Assembly (NCBI RefSeq): GCF_012933445.1
Contig: NZ_JABBNC010000003.1
Span: 186,001 to 250,000, forward strand
Reading direction: 5' to 3'
Origin: Actinoplanes sp. TBRC 11911
GTDB lineage: Bacteria; Actinomycetota; Actinomycetes; Mycobacteriales; Micromonosporaceae
Length of the DNA: 64,000 nucleotides
A program made the position numbers and the translations under genes. Each line of letters opens with the position of its first letter. The first letter of the stretch is position 1. The notes below the pieces were generated by a model that did not search any database, was not told the DNA's origin, and saw only the letters and a program-made list of their open reading frames with translations. Positions 1-8,745 of this stretch are shown here, one piece after another.

Positions 1-101
1 GTATGCCCGGCGGTGATCCATCGGCAGTGCCTGTGGATAACTTCGAGGCTCGGTGCCCGCCGGCCCTACGATCGGCAGGTCGCAAACGAAAGGGGCCGAG
101 G

Positions 102-1235
102 GTGGCGTTGGAGTGGGCATTGGCCCGGGTGGAGGCGCGGATCGACCTCGACGCGCTGCGCGGCAACGTGAAAGCGCTGGTCAGCCGTGCGGGCGAGGCC
201 GATCTGATGGTCGTGGTCAAGGCGAACGCGTACGGGCACGGCCTCGTCCCGGTGGCCCGCGCGGCGCGTGCGGCGGGCGCCCCCTGGCTGGCCACCGCGC
301 TGCCCGAGGAGGCGCTGGCACTGCGCGCGGCCGGCGTCGACGGGCGCATTCTGACCTGGCTGTGGACGCCCGGCGGGCCGTTCGCCGAGGCGATCCGGGC
401 GGATCTCGACGTCTCGATCAGCGGCCAGTGGGATCTGGCCGAGGTCGTGGCCGCCGCGCGCAAGACCGGCCGCACCGCGCGCATCCATCTGAAGATCGAC
501 AGTGGCCTCGGCCGCAACGGCTGCCCGATCCGCGAGTGGCCCGACCTGGTCGACGCCGCGGTCAAGGCGCAGGCCGACGAGAGCGTCAACGTCGTCGGCC
601 TCTGGTCACATCTGGCCATGGCCGAGTCGCCCTGGCACGCGTCGGTGGCCGAGCAGGTCAAGGCGTTCACCGACGCGCTGCGGCTCGCCGAGCAGGCCGG
701 GGTGCGCCCCGAGGTGCGCCACATGGCCAATTCCGCCGCGACCGCGCTGCTGCCCGACACGCGTTTCGATCTGGTCCGGACGGGCCTGTCCACCTACGGC
801 CTGCCCTCCGCGCCCAACGTGGCCGAGGGTCTGCGCCCGGTGATGACGCTGGCCAGCCGCTTCTCGTCAGTGAAGCGGGTGCCGGCCGGCCAGGGCGTCA
901 GCTACGGCCTGAAATATCGCACCGCCCACGAGACGACGCTGGGCCTGGTCCCGGTCGGCTACGCGGACGGCATCCCGCTGCACGCGAGCAACCGTGGCCC
1001 GGTCTGGGCGGCCGGCAAGCGGCGGACGGTCGCCGGCCGGGTCGCGATGGACCAGTTCATCATCGACCTGCACGGCGATCAGGCGCAGGCCGGCGACGAG
1101 GTGCTGATCTTCGGCCCCGGCGACCAGGGCGAGCCCACCGCGGAGGACTGGGCGCGCGCCGCCGACACGATTCCGTACGAGATCGTCACCCGCATCGGCG
1201 CCAGCGTCCCCCGCGTCTACCTGGGCGAGCGATGA
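102..1235 (+). CDS. alr: Alanine racemase
   Basis: Pyridoxal-phosphate enzyme that interconverts L- and D-alanine to supply D-Ala for peptidoglycan in the cytoplasm. The 377-residue length is normal for the family. The PLP-binding lysine is K40 in VVKANAYGHG and the second catalytic base is Y268 in GVSYGLKY. I chose the GTG at 102 because an AGGGG-type ribosome site lies just upstream and homology begins here; an ATG at position 3 is open in frame but its extra 33 residues look non-homologous. The stop overlaps the next gene's ATG (ATGA), so the two are translationally coupled, although the neighbour has no obvious cell-wall role. Confidence 0.93.
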   Translation: MALEWALARVEARIDLDALRGNVKALVSRAGEADLMVVVKANAYGHGLVPVARAARAAGAPWLATALPEEALALRAAGVDGRILTWLWTPGGPFAEAIRADLDVSISGQWDLAEVVAAARKTGRTARIHLKIDSGLGRNGCPIREWPDLVDAAVKAQADESVNVVGLWSHLAMAESPWHASVAEQVKAFTDALRLAEQAGVRPEVRHMANSAATALLPDTRFDLVRTGLSTYGLPSAPNVAEGLRPVMTLASRFSSVKRVPAGQGVSYGLKYRTAHETTLGLVPVGYADGIPLHASNRGPVWAAGKRRTVAGRVAMDQFIIDLHGDQAQAGDEVLIFGPGDQGEPTAEDWARAADTIPYEIVTRIGASVPRVYLGER

Positions 1236-2551
1236 CGACGCCGGCCGTCGAGGCCGCCCGGGTGATCGACGCCGTGCTGCGTGACCTGCGCGAGGGTGAC
1301 CATCGGGGGGTCGTGGTCGACTCGCCGCCCGGCGCGGGCAAGTCGACGCTCGTGGTGCGCGCGGCCGGCGTTCTCGCCGCGTCCGGCGAGCCGCTGATGA
1401 TCGTGGCGCAGACCAACGAGCAGGTCGACGACCTGATCGAACGCCTCGGCACGCGCTCGCCGCGGGTCGGGGTGGGCCGGCTCTCCGCGGTCGACTACGA
1501 ACCGTCCGAGCGGGTGCGCGCCCATCCGAGTTGCCGGGTCGGTGCCAAGGTCACCGATCTCGGGGCGCCGGCCGTCACCATCGCCACCGCCGCCAAGTGG
1601 GCCACCGTGACCGACGGGTCCTGGCCGTGGGCGATCGTCGACGAGGCGTACCAGATGCGCTCGGATGCCCTGCTACGCGTCGCGCCCCGGTTCCAGCGGG
1701 CGTTGTTCGTCGGCGATCCGGGCCAGCTCGATCCGTTCTCGACCGTCGAGGTGGACCGCTGGGTCGGCCTGTCCTGGGACCCGATGCAGAGCGCCGTCGC
1801 CGTGCTGCTGCGCCACAACCCGGACCTGCCCGTGCACCGGCTCCCGGTGTCCTGGCGGCTTCCGCAATCGGCGGCGCCGGTGGTGGCCGAGGCCTTCTAT
1901 CCGTTCACCGGCTTCCGGTCCGGGACCGGGCCCGGCGACCGCACGCTGCACTTCGCCAAGCCCGCGTCCGGCCCGCTCGACGACGTGCTCGACGAGGCGG
2001 CGGCGAGCGGCTGGGGGCTGCACGAGTTGCCGGCCCGGTTCACGATCCGCACCGACGCGGAGGCCGCCGCCGCGTGTGCTGAGCTGGCCGCACGCGCGCT
2101 CGGCCGGGAGGCCGGCACCACGTCGGAGTCCGGCGGCGGGTCCCTCACGCCGGACCGGATCGCGATCGGGGCCGCGCACCGCGACCAGGTGGCGGTGATC
2201 CGCTCGCTGCTCCCGCCGGAGGCGGCCGGGGTCACCGTCGACACCGCGAACCGGCTCCAGGGCCGCGAGTACGACCTGACCGTGGTGCTGCATCCGTTGT
2301 CCGGGCGCCGCGACGCCACCGCGTTCCACCTGGAGTCGGGCCGGTTGTGCGTGCTGACCTCGCGGCATCGGCACGCCTGCGTGGTGGTCGCCCGCGCCGG
2401 GATAGCCGAGCTGCTGGACGCCCACCCCTCGACCGAGCCGGTGCACCTCAACGTGCCGGTCAAGTTTCCGGACGGCTGGGAAGCCAATCAGTCCATGTTG
2501 GCGCATTTGCACCACACGATGTCGCGTATCCGACAGGAGCCGCCACTTTAA
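1232..2551 (+). CDS. SF1-helicase-like P-loop ATPase
   Basis: A 439-residue P-loop NTPase resembling a compact superfamily 1 (DNA2/NAM7/UvrD-like) helicase core. The Walker A is PPGAGKST near residues 32-39, the Walker B-like IVDEAYQM lies near 135, a motif III-like FVGDPGQLDPFS follows, and a C-terminal motif V/VI-type block (DTANRLQGREYDLTVV) lies near 335. It is short for a processive helicase and shows no nuclease domain. The ATG overlaps the alr stop. It is followed after 4 nt by a Beta-family protein gene and then a prim-pol gene, so the three probably form one functional cassette acting on nucleic acid. The function is otherwise unknown. Confidence 0.8.
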   Translation: MTTPAVEAARVIDAVLRDLREGDHRGVVVDSPPGAGKSTLVVRAAGVLAASGEPLMIVAQTNEQVDDLIERLGTRSPRVGVGRLSAVDYEPSERVRAHPSCRVGAKVTDLGAPAVTIATAAKWATVTDGSWPWAIVDEAYQMRSDALLRVAPRFQRALFVGDPGQLDPFSTVEVDRWVGLSWDPMQSAVAVLLRHNPDLPVHRLPVSWRLPQSAAPVVAEAFYPFTGFRSGTGPGDRTLHFAKPASGPLDDVLDEAAASGWGLHELPARFTIRTDAEAAAACAELAARALGREAGTTSESGGGSLTPDRIAIGAAHRDQVAVIRSLLPPEAAGVTVDTANRLQGREYDLTVVLHPLSGRRDATAFHLESGRLCVLTSRHRHACVVVARAGIAELLDAHPSTEPVHLNVPVKFPDGWEANQSMLAHLHHTMSRIRQEPPL

Positions 2552-2555
2552 GTGA

Positions 2556-3674
2556 ATGGCGGTCTTCACGACGGCGGGCTCCATGCAGGACGGCGTCTAT
2601 CGGCCGATCTTGCGGCCGCGCCGCGGCGAACTGGCGGCTCTCGCGCACCTCTCGGCTGACGATGCCACCCGCGTCATGCCGATCCTCGAACTCGAGCCGG
2701 GCACCGACATCGTGCCGCTGATCCGGCAGTTACCGCCGCGGACCGGGGCGATCGCCGTCGACTTCGGCGGGATCCCGGATCGGGGCGACCGGTTCGTGGC
2801 GCCGCCGCTGCGGCTCGCCGAGGAACTGGCCGGGCTGGGTGTGGCCATGTTGCCGGTGCTACGGGCGTACGAAAGCAGTCGTCGCCTGGCCGCCCACGGC
2901 GTCGCCGCACGGATGCACCTGCGTCGTGCCGTGCTGCGGCTCCGGCCGCACATCGACGCCGGAAGCCCGGCCACCGCCGACGCCGTCGCCGAGCACGTGC
3001 TGGTCGGCGCCGGGCCGGATCCCGACGCCGTCGATCTGCTGATCGACCTGGCCGAGACGGCCTGCGTGACGCACGCGTCGCTGGTCGAGGAGCGCTGCCG
3101 GCGCGTGCTGCGCTGGGCCCGCGGGATGCCGTGGCGCTCGGTGAGCGTCGCCTCCGGAGCGATGCCGCCCAATCTGGACGACCTGCCCACCGATCAACCG
3201 GTGGCCGTCGGACGGCTCGATGCTCGCGTGTGGATGCGCCTCGGCGATCCGGGACTGGGCTATGCGGACTACGGCGTCACCTCACCGGTCCGGCGGCACG
3301 ATGTGCGGCGGCATCGGCAACTGCCCACGCTGCGGTACACGGCGGAGGACCAATGGTGGATCTACCGATGGGCGCGGCGGGGCGGGCGCAGCGACGATCG
3401 GTGTCACGACCTGTGCCGCACGCTGGTGACCTCGGAGCATTGGCCCGGGGCCCGCTTCTCCTGGGGTGACGCGGAGATCGCGCGGCGCTCCCGGACGGCC
3501 CCGGGGGCGGGCAGTTCGGCGAGTTGGATCTCGTGGGGCACTTCGCACCATATCGCCCATGTGCTGCACGGCCTGCGCTCCGGAAAACTGTCGTACGCTT
3601 GTTCTAATGTTGCTGACAGCCGCGTTGGCATACGCCCGGCACGGGATCCCCGTCCTGCCGGTGCACACGCCTGA
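2556..3674 (+). CDS. Beta-family protein (T4 Beta protein-like)
   Basis: A 372-residue protein whose N-terminal pattern YRPILRPRRGELAAL, then MPILELEPG, is characteristic of the Beta protein family (named after phage T4 Beta), whose biochemical role is not established. It starts 4 nt after the helicase-like gene. A second ATG at 2583 (MQDGVYRP) would also give a family-like start. Its 3' end overlaps the prim-pol start by 68 nt, and the last ~25 residues do not look conserved. The recurring pairing with a small SF1-type ATPase suggests a nucleic-acid or defence role, but that is inference. Confidence 0.72.
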   Translation: MAVFTTAGSMQDGVYRPILRPRRGELAALAHLSADDATRVMPILELEPGTDIVPLIRQLPPRTGAIAVDFGGIPDRGDRFVAPPLRLAEELAGLGVAMLPVLRAYESSRRLAAHGVAARMHLRRAVLRLRPHIDAGSPATADAVAEHVLVGAGPDPDAVDLLIDLAETACVTHASLVEERCRRVLRWARGMPWRSVSVASGAMPPNLDDLPTDQPVAVGRLDARVWMRLGDPGLGYADYGVTSPVRRHDVRRHRQLPTLRYTAEDQWWIYRWARRGGRSDDRCHDLCRTLVTSEHWPGARFSWGDAEIARRSRTAPGAGSSASWISWGTSHHIAHVLHGLRSGKLSYACSNVADSRVGIRPARDPRPAGAHA

Positions 3675-4458
3675 CCCGCGCGGCGTTTGTTCCTGCGACA
3701 GAGGAGCCCGATGCGAGCGTTCCGGCAAGCACCCGAGACTGCGACATGGCCTGACCGAGGCCACGACCGACCCGCGCGTGATCGAGATGTGGTGGGGTCA
3801 GTGGCCCGACGCGAATGTCGGGCTGCGCACCGGCATCACGATGGATGTGGCCGACATCGACTCACCCGAGGGCTGGCACGGGCTGAGCCACCTGCTCGGC
3901 GGCGAGTTCCCGCCGGGCCCCCGGGTCCGCACCGGCAGCGGCGGCTGGCATCTGTGGTTCCGCCCGACCGGCTTCGGCAATCGCGTGCGCCTGCTCCCCG
4001 GGCTGGATTGGCGTGGCGCCGGCGGTTACGTGGTCGCCCCGCCCTCGCGCCACGCCAGCGGCGGAGACTATCGCTGGGTCCGCCGTCCGGGTGACGACCT
4101 CCCGGCCGCGACGCCCGCGCTGCTTTCGCTGATCGAGGGCCCGGCGCCGGCGCCCGTCGTGCATCGGGCGATCGCGCATCCGGACCGCTATGCGACGGCC
4201 GCGCTCACCGCGGCGGCCGACCGTGTGGCCCGGGCCCCGGTGGGCAGCCGCAACGACACGCTGAACAGGGCGGCGTTCGCGCTGGGCCGGCTCGTCGGCG
4301 CCGGCATGCTCGATACCGGGGCGGTCGTCCGCGAGCTGGACGCGGCGGCGCGGTTCGCGGGTCTCGGCCGGGTCGAGACGCGCCGCACGATCCGGTCCGG
4401 GATGAGCGCCGGGCAGCGGCAGCCGATCAATGCGGAGGCGGGCCGCCGCGTGGCGTGA
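3607..4458 (+). CDS. Bifunctional DNA primase/polymerase (prim-pol) domain protein
   Basis: A 283-residue archaeo-eukaryotic primase superfamily protein. The metal-binding D-x-D lies in DVADIDSPEG, the S-x-H motif is GSGGWHLWF, and the third motif region is GLDWRGAGGYVVAPPS. A cysteine/histidine insert (CSCDRGARCERSGKHP) before motif I is typical of actinobacterial prim-pols and may bind zinc. No helicase domain is fused, but the upstream SF1-like ATPase could supply one in trans. The ATG at 3607 is used; upstream in-frame codons overlap the Beta gene. Such proteins occur in plasmids, prophages and defence loci; here it sits in a three-gene cassette after alr. Confidence 0.85.
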   Translation: MLLTAALAYARHGIPVLPVHTPDPRGVCSCDRGARCERSGKHPRLRHGLTEATTDPRVIEMWWGQWPDANVGLRTGITMDVADIDSPEGWHGLSHLLGGEFPPGPRVRTGSGGWHLWFRPTGFGNRVRLLPGLDWRGAGGYVVAPPSRHASGGDYRWVRRPGDDLPAATPALLSLIEGPAPAPVVHRAIAHPDRYATAALTAAADRVARAPVGSRNDTLNRAAFALGRLVGAGMLDTGAVVRELDAAARFAGLGRVETRRTIRSGMSAGQRQPINAEAGRRVA

Positions 4459-4485
4459 TTTGCTCATTGCCCCAAAGATGGGTGG

Positions 4486-5163
4486 ATGACCGATCAACGC
4501 GGACTGAAGCCGTACGAAGTGGAAGTCTCCGTGGACGCCGGGCGGGACGAGGTCTGGGAGTCCGTCACGCAGCCGGCCGTGCTGCACCAGTGGTTCGGCT
4601 GGGACTACGACGGCCTCGACGCGGAGATCCAGCAGATCTTCGTGAGCGAGGCGACGCTCTGGGCGCCCGAGCGGATGGGCTGGGCCGACGGCTCATTCCT
4701 CCAGGTCGACGGGGATGACGATAGTGCGCGGGTGCGGGTGGCCCGCGAGGGGTTCGGGGAGGCCGGACCGGACGACTACGACGCGATCGAGGAGGGGTGG
4801 CGTGCGTTCCTGATCCAGTTGCGGTTCCTGCTGAGCCGGCGGCCGCAGGGGCGGCGGCGGACGCTCTACCTGACCGGCCAGACCACCGGCCGGCAGGCGC
4901 TGGCGCTGGTGGACGCCGAGTGGCAGCGCGACGGCGCCCGCGTGGCCTGGGCGGTGACCGGCGACGGGCACCTGGTCGTCGCGGCCGGCCGGGTGCCGCT
5001 CGACGAGCACGAGGCCGCGCACGTCGAGATCACCGTGTCGACGTACGGGCTGGACGACGCCGCCTTCGAGACCCAGCGGGAGGAGTGGACGAAGCGGTGG
5101 GCGCCGGTGGCCGCCTATGCGCGCGTGACGGCCGCCGGCGACCCGTCGCCAGGCGCCGCCTGA
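4486..5163 (+). CDS. SRPBCC (AHSA1-like) domain protein
   Basis: A 225-residue soluble protein of the START/Bet v1-like SRPBCC superfamily. The N-terminal pattern YEVEVSVDAGRDEVWESVT, followed by LHQWFGWDYDG, matches the AHSA1-type opening strand and helix that line a hydrophobic pocket. A short linker (residues ~105-125) leads to a second half rich in beta strands, which may be a second degenerate copy. No catalytic residues can be named. It starts 27 nt after the prim-pol gene and could be co-transcribed with it. The specific ligand is unknown. Confidence 0.75.
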   Translation: MTDQRGLKPYEVEVSVDAGRDEVWESVTQPAVLHQWFGWDYDGLDAEIQQIFVSEATLWAPERMGWADGSFLQVDGDDDSARVRVAREGFGEAGPDDYDAIEEGWRAFLIQLRFLLSRRPQGRRRTLYLTGQTTGRQALALVDAEWQRDGARVAWAVTGDGHLVVAAGRVPLDEHEAAHVEITVSTYGLDDAAFETQREEWTKRWAPVAAYARVTAAGDPSPGAA

Positions 5164-5394
5164 CCCGAGACGTGACCCGCGTCGCAGCGATCACCCAGCT
5201 CAGCGACCACTGACTGAGCAGCGTGACCGATAACACAAAGCGACCGCACAACCCCAGAACGCAAGCACGAAGGGGCAAACAATGGCCGGTCGTCGACTGT
5301 AGATCAACCAAAGAAGGGAGGACACTTGCAGCACTCGGGCGATCGGTGACAAGGCCGGTACCCTGTCAGGCGCCGGACCAGCCGGGGGGCGACG

Positions 5395-7206
5395 TTGCTG
5401 CGGGGAGACTTGGCCGAAGAGGCGCCATTGGGCGTCCTCACCGATCCGGCACGGCTACGGTCCGTGTCGCGACTCGGCGTCGGACCACGCCCTGATCCCG
5501 CCTTCGACCGCATCGCCGACATGGTGGAGCGGCTCGTCGACGTGCCGGTCGCGGCCGTCACCGTGATCACCGCGGATCGGCAGTTCTTCCCCGGGCAGGT
5601 GGGCCTTCCGGAGGACCTCGCCGCGAGCCGGGAGATGCCGCTGAGCCTCTCGCTCAGCCGGCACGTCCTCGAGGAAGGGGCGGCGCTCATCATCCCGGAC
5701 GTTCGGGAGGTTCCGTATATGCGGGACAACCAGTCCATCCGGGACCTGGGCGCCATCGCGTTCGCCGGCGTGCCGCTCACCGACTCCGACGGCCTGATCC
5801 TCGGCACGATCGCGGCGATGGACCAGGAACCAAGGGTCTGGACCCCGAGCGAGATCGCGCTGCTCGACCAGCTCGCCGAGGTGTGTTCGTCGGAGCTGCG
5901 GCTGCGCATCGAACGCGAGATCGCCGAGGAGGCCCGCCGGCATGCCGAGTCCGCCCACGACCAGATCAGCCTGCTGGGCGAGCTGACCGAGACGCTGTCC
6001 GCCCCGATGGCCCTGGACGAGTCGCTCGGACGGCTCGGCCAGCTGGTCGCGGGCCGGCTCGCGGATTGGTGCCTGGTCGCGCTCGCCGAGGCGAACGGCC
6101 GGGTGCGTCATGTGTCGGCCGCGCACAGCGCACCGGCGTACGCGCAAGACGCGGCGAGGCTCGCCGAGCTGGCCGTGTCCGCCGAGCCCGACCTGAAGGC
6201 GTTGATCCTCAAGGTGCAGCGCACCGGCGGCCTGATCCGCCGCGACGCCGTCGACCCGAGCCTGCTGCGCGACAACCTGGTCACCGCCGAACTGGCGTCG
6301 ACGGCCGAGCGGCTGGGCTTCGGATCCTTCTTGATCGCGCCGATCACCGCCCCGGTCACGCGGCGCATCCTGGGCGCGTTGCTGCTGGTCAACGCCCCGG
6401 GCAAGCCGCCGTTCGGGGAGGCCGAGGAGCAGACCGCCACGGAGATCGGCCGCCGGGCGGGCCTGGCCGTGGACAACAGCCGCCTGTACCGCAACCAGCG
6501 CCATGTCGCCGAAGTCCTCCAACAAAGCATGCTGCCCGACTTGCCGCACATTCCGGGCATCGACATGTACGCGCGCTACCTCCCCGCGCAGGGCGCCAAC
6601 GCGGAGGTGGGCGGCGACTGGTACGACGCGTTCGCCCAGCCCGACGACAGCGTCATGCTCGCGGTCGGCGACGTGTCCGGGCACGACATCGAGGCCGCCG
6701 CGACGATGGGCCAGGTGCGCAATCTGGTGCGCGGCGACGCGTACGGCCGCCAGGACGACCCGGGCCCGCTGCTCGCCCAGCTCGACCGCGCGTTGCACGG
6801 CCTCGGCGTTCCGGCCGCCGCGACCGCCGTCCTGGCCCGCGTCCGGCGCGAGGCCGGCCACTATCACGTCGCCTTCGCCAACGCCGGCCACCCACCGCCG
6901 ATCCTGCTCACCCCCGACGGCACCATCGACGTCTGGTGGGCGCCGCCCGAGCCGCTGCTGGGCCTGCTCCCCCGCGAGGCCCGCACGACCCACCACCGCG
7001 ACGTCCCACCGGGCTCGACGCTGCTGCTCTACACCGACGGCCTGGTCGAACACCCCGCGCGCCTCATCGACGAGGGCATCGCCCGCATCCGCGGCGTCCT
7101 GCAGGGCAACGCCGCCCTCCCACCCGAGGAACTCTGCTCCCGCCTGATCGACTCGACCTCCCGCCGCACCGACGACATCGCCCTGCTGGCCGTCTGCCTG
7201 CGCTGA
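5395..7206 (+). CDS. GAF-GAF-PP2C (SpoIIE-type) phosphatase
   Basis: A 603-residue sensor phosphatase. Two GAF-like regions (about residues 20-165 and 190-370) precede a SpoIIE/RsbU-type PP2C domain (about 385-600) with GGDWYDAF, VGDVSGHD, NAGHPPPIL, YTDGLVE and RTDDIALL, which include the metal-binding aspartates. Family members dephosphorylate anti-sigma antagonists in partner-switching control of sigma factors. No anti-sigma kinase is nearby, so the partner must be elsewhere. I use the TTG at 5395 because GGGGGGC lies 7 nt upstream. The preceding 231 bp hold no gene. Confidence 0.88.
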   Translation: MLRGDLAEEAPLGVLTDPARLRSVSRLGVGPRPDPAFDRIADMVERLVDVPVAAVTVITADRQFFPGQVGLPEDLAASREMPLSLSLSRHVLEEGAALIIPDVREVPYMRDNQSIRDLGAIAFAGVPLTDSDGLILGTIAAMDQEPRVWTPSEIALLDQLAEVCSSELRLRIEREIAEEARRHAESAHDQISLLGELTETLSAPMALDESLGRLGQLVAGRLADWCLVALAEANGRVRHVSAAHSAPAYAQDAARLAELAVSAEPDLKALILKVQRTGGLIRRDAVDPSLLRDNLVTAELASTAERLGFGSFLIAPITAPVTRRILGALLLVNAPGKPPFGEAEEQTATEIGRRAGLAVDNSRLYRNQRHVAEVLQQSMLPDLPHIPGIDMYARYLPAQGANAEVGGDWYDAFAQPDDSVMLAVGDVSGHDIEAAATMGQVRNLVRGDAYGRQDDPGPLLAQLDRALHGLGVPAAATAVLARVRREAGHYHVAFANAGHPPPILLTPDGTIDVWWAPPEPLLGLLPREARTTHHRDVPPGSTLLLYTDGLVEHPARLIDEGIARIRGVLQGNAALPPEELCSRLIDSTSRRTDDIALLAVCLR

Positions 7207-7224
7207 CCAGAAAATCCATTTGAT

Positions 7225-7247
7225 ACGGGATTTTCCAAAAGTCCCGT
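7225..7247. terminator. Hairpin terminator between convergent genes
   Basis: ACGGGATTTT and AAAAGTCCCGT form a 10-bp stem (one G-T pair) with a 3-nt loop. It lies between the stop of the PP2C gene and the stop of the oppositely transcribed nuclease operon and can serve both strands. An overlapping alternative stem, AAAATCC/GGATTTT, starts at 7211. Confidence 0.65.
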
Positions 7248-7323
7248 CACCGCAGCACCGCCAGCTGCAACAACAGCTCCTCACGCCGGACCGGGCTGGC
7301 CCGCCTCCGCAGGCCGCGCGCAC

Positions 7324-8745
7324 CTACGCGGGCTGGGCTGACTCGTCGTGCGACCCAGGTGGGCCGCCGTGCGTCCATGGCGTGTCGGACGGGTCGGGAA
7401 ACGCGCTGCCCGGCCGATACGCCTCGCTCAGCGTCGTCAGCAGCAACCGCTCACCCACCGCCGGCACGCTGCCCGGGTCGGCCACCAGCTTGCGACCCAT
7501 CCCGCCGGACAACTCCAGCAGCACATCGGTCCCCGTCGGGGTGGGCGTCAACGAGATCACCCGGGCCTTCTGGGACGGCCGCGCCGGCGACGTCAACGCG
7601 GCGCCGACCTCCACCCGTACCGGCTCCGACGTCGCGACCATGATGCGCGGGCGCAGCACCGGTCGCTTCCCCGTGTCGTCGACGCGGTCCGGGTTCGCCA
7701 GCGTCACGACGCCGCCGAACGCCGAGCCGGCCAGGCGGTACTCGGCCATCACCAGCGGATCGTCGAAGGCACGCTGCACGGCGTACCGGGTCGCGGCGTT
7801 CTCCAGGCGCTGCAACCGGGCCGCCGCGGCCACGGCACCGTCGCGGCGGGGCTGCGGGGCGCCGCCCTCCTCGAGATGCTGGACAAAAGCCGTGTACGCG
7901 TCCCGGTCGCCGTCCCACCGCGCGCCGACGCGACCCCCCTCGGGCAGCCCGGCAAGCAGCTCCAGCGCGTGCCACATCTGATTCCAGGTAGGAAGCAGCA
8001 GCTCTCGCAACACCGTCGGCAGATCGGGCGACGCGTCCGCGATCAGCGGCGCCAAGACCCCGTTGTCGAACGCCGGATCGGTCGCCGGCCCCGCGACCGG
8101 CCCGGTCTCGGCCTGGCGCGCCGCCTCCGCACCCTCGGTGATCCAGGCCATCAGCGACCCGAGGTGCGCGTCCTCGGCACCACTCTGGCCGGTGGCCCAG
8201 TGCAGCCCGAGCGCCTGGACCGCGTTCGGCAGCAGCGCCGACCCGGGCACCTCCGCCGACGACGCGAGAAAGGTCAGCCACTGGCCCAGCAGCGGAACCG
8301 ACGGCGGCACCGGGTAGTCGCCGTCCAGGCGCCGGAACCGGGTGGACCGGCCGAAGAGGCGGAGGAAGTCGATGCCGCCGGTGTTCGGCAGCCACACCTG
8401 CGGCGCGTCGGTGAACCGGTGGCGCACGTCGCGGCCACGGTCCACCGCGACGGCCTCGGTCAAACCCTGGAACGACGTCAGGTACGGCAGAAGCAGCTCG
8501 GCCAGGTCGGCGGCGAACCCGAAGCGCTCGTCCCGGTTGCGCGGCTGACGCACCACGAACAGCCGCGGGTCGCGCACCGACGTGCCGGCCATCGCGGCCA
8601 GCGGCGCGTGCGCCTCGCCGGCCATCGCGAGCGGAACAAAAACGAACGGTCGTTCGTGGACATGCACGTGGCGAACGGTCGCGATGGGTTGTGCACGCCC
8701 GGACACGACGGCTTGCGCCCGGGCGAGGGCGACGAGCGTACTCAA
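7324..8745 (-). CDS. Uncharacterised protein, third gene of nuclease operon
   Basis: A 473-residue protein with no motif that I recognise. The N terminus has FVFVPLAMAGEAHAPLAAM, and the sequence is mixed alpha/beta, ending in a beta-rich region (about residues 355-450, RIMVATSEPVRVEVGAALTS) and a disordered tail. No signal peptide or membrane segment is visible. The TTG start overlaps the stop of the nuclease gene (TTGA), so it is translationally coupled and expected to work with the nuclease. Its size and invariant position in the operon suggest a core component. Function unknown. Confidence 0.75.
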   Translation of the reverse strand: MSTLVALARAQAVVSGRAQPIATVRHVHVHERPFVFVPLAMAGEAHAPLAAMAGTSVRDPRLFVVRQPRNRDERFGFAADLAELLLPYLTSFQGLTEAVAVDRGRDVRHRFTDAPQVWLPNTGGIDFLRLFGRSTRFRRLDGDYPVPPSVPLLGQWLTFLASSAEVPGSALLPNAVQALGLHWATGQSGAEDAHLGSLMAWITEGAEAARQAETGPVAGPATDPAFDNGVLAPLIADASPDLPTVLRELLLPTWNQMWHALELLAGLPEGGRVGARWDGDRDAYTAFVQHLEEGGAPQPRRDGAVAAAARLQRLENAATRYAVQRAFDDPLVMAEYRLAGSAFGGVVTLANPDRVDDTGKRPVLRPRIMVATSEPVRVEVGAALTSPARPSQKARVISLTPTPTGTDVLLELSGGMGRKLVADPGSVPAVGERLLLTTLSEAYRPGSAFPDPSDTPWTHGGPPGSHDESAQPA

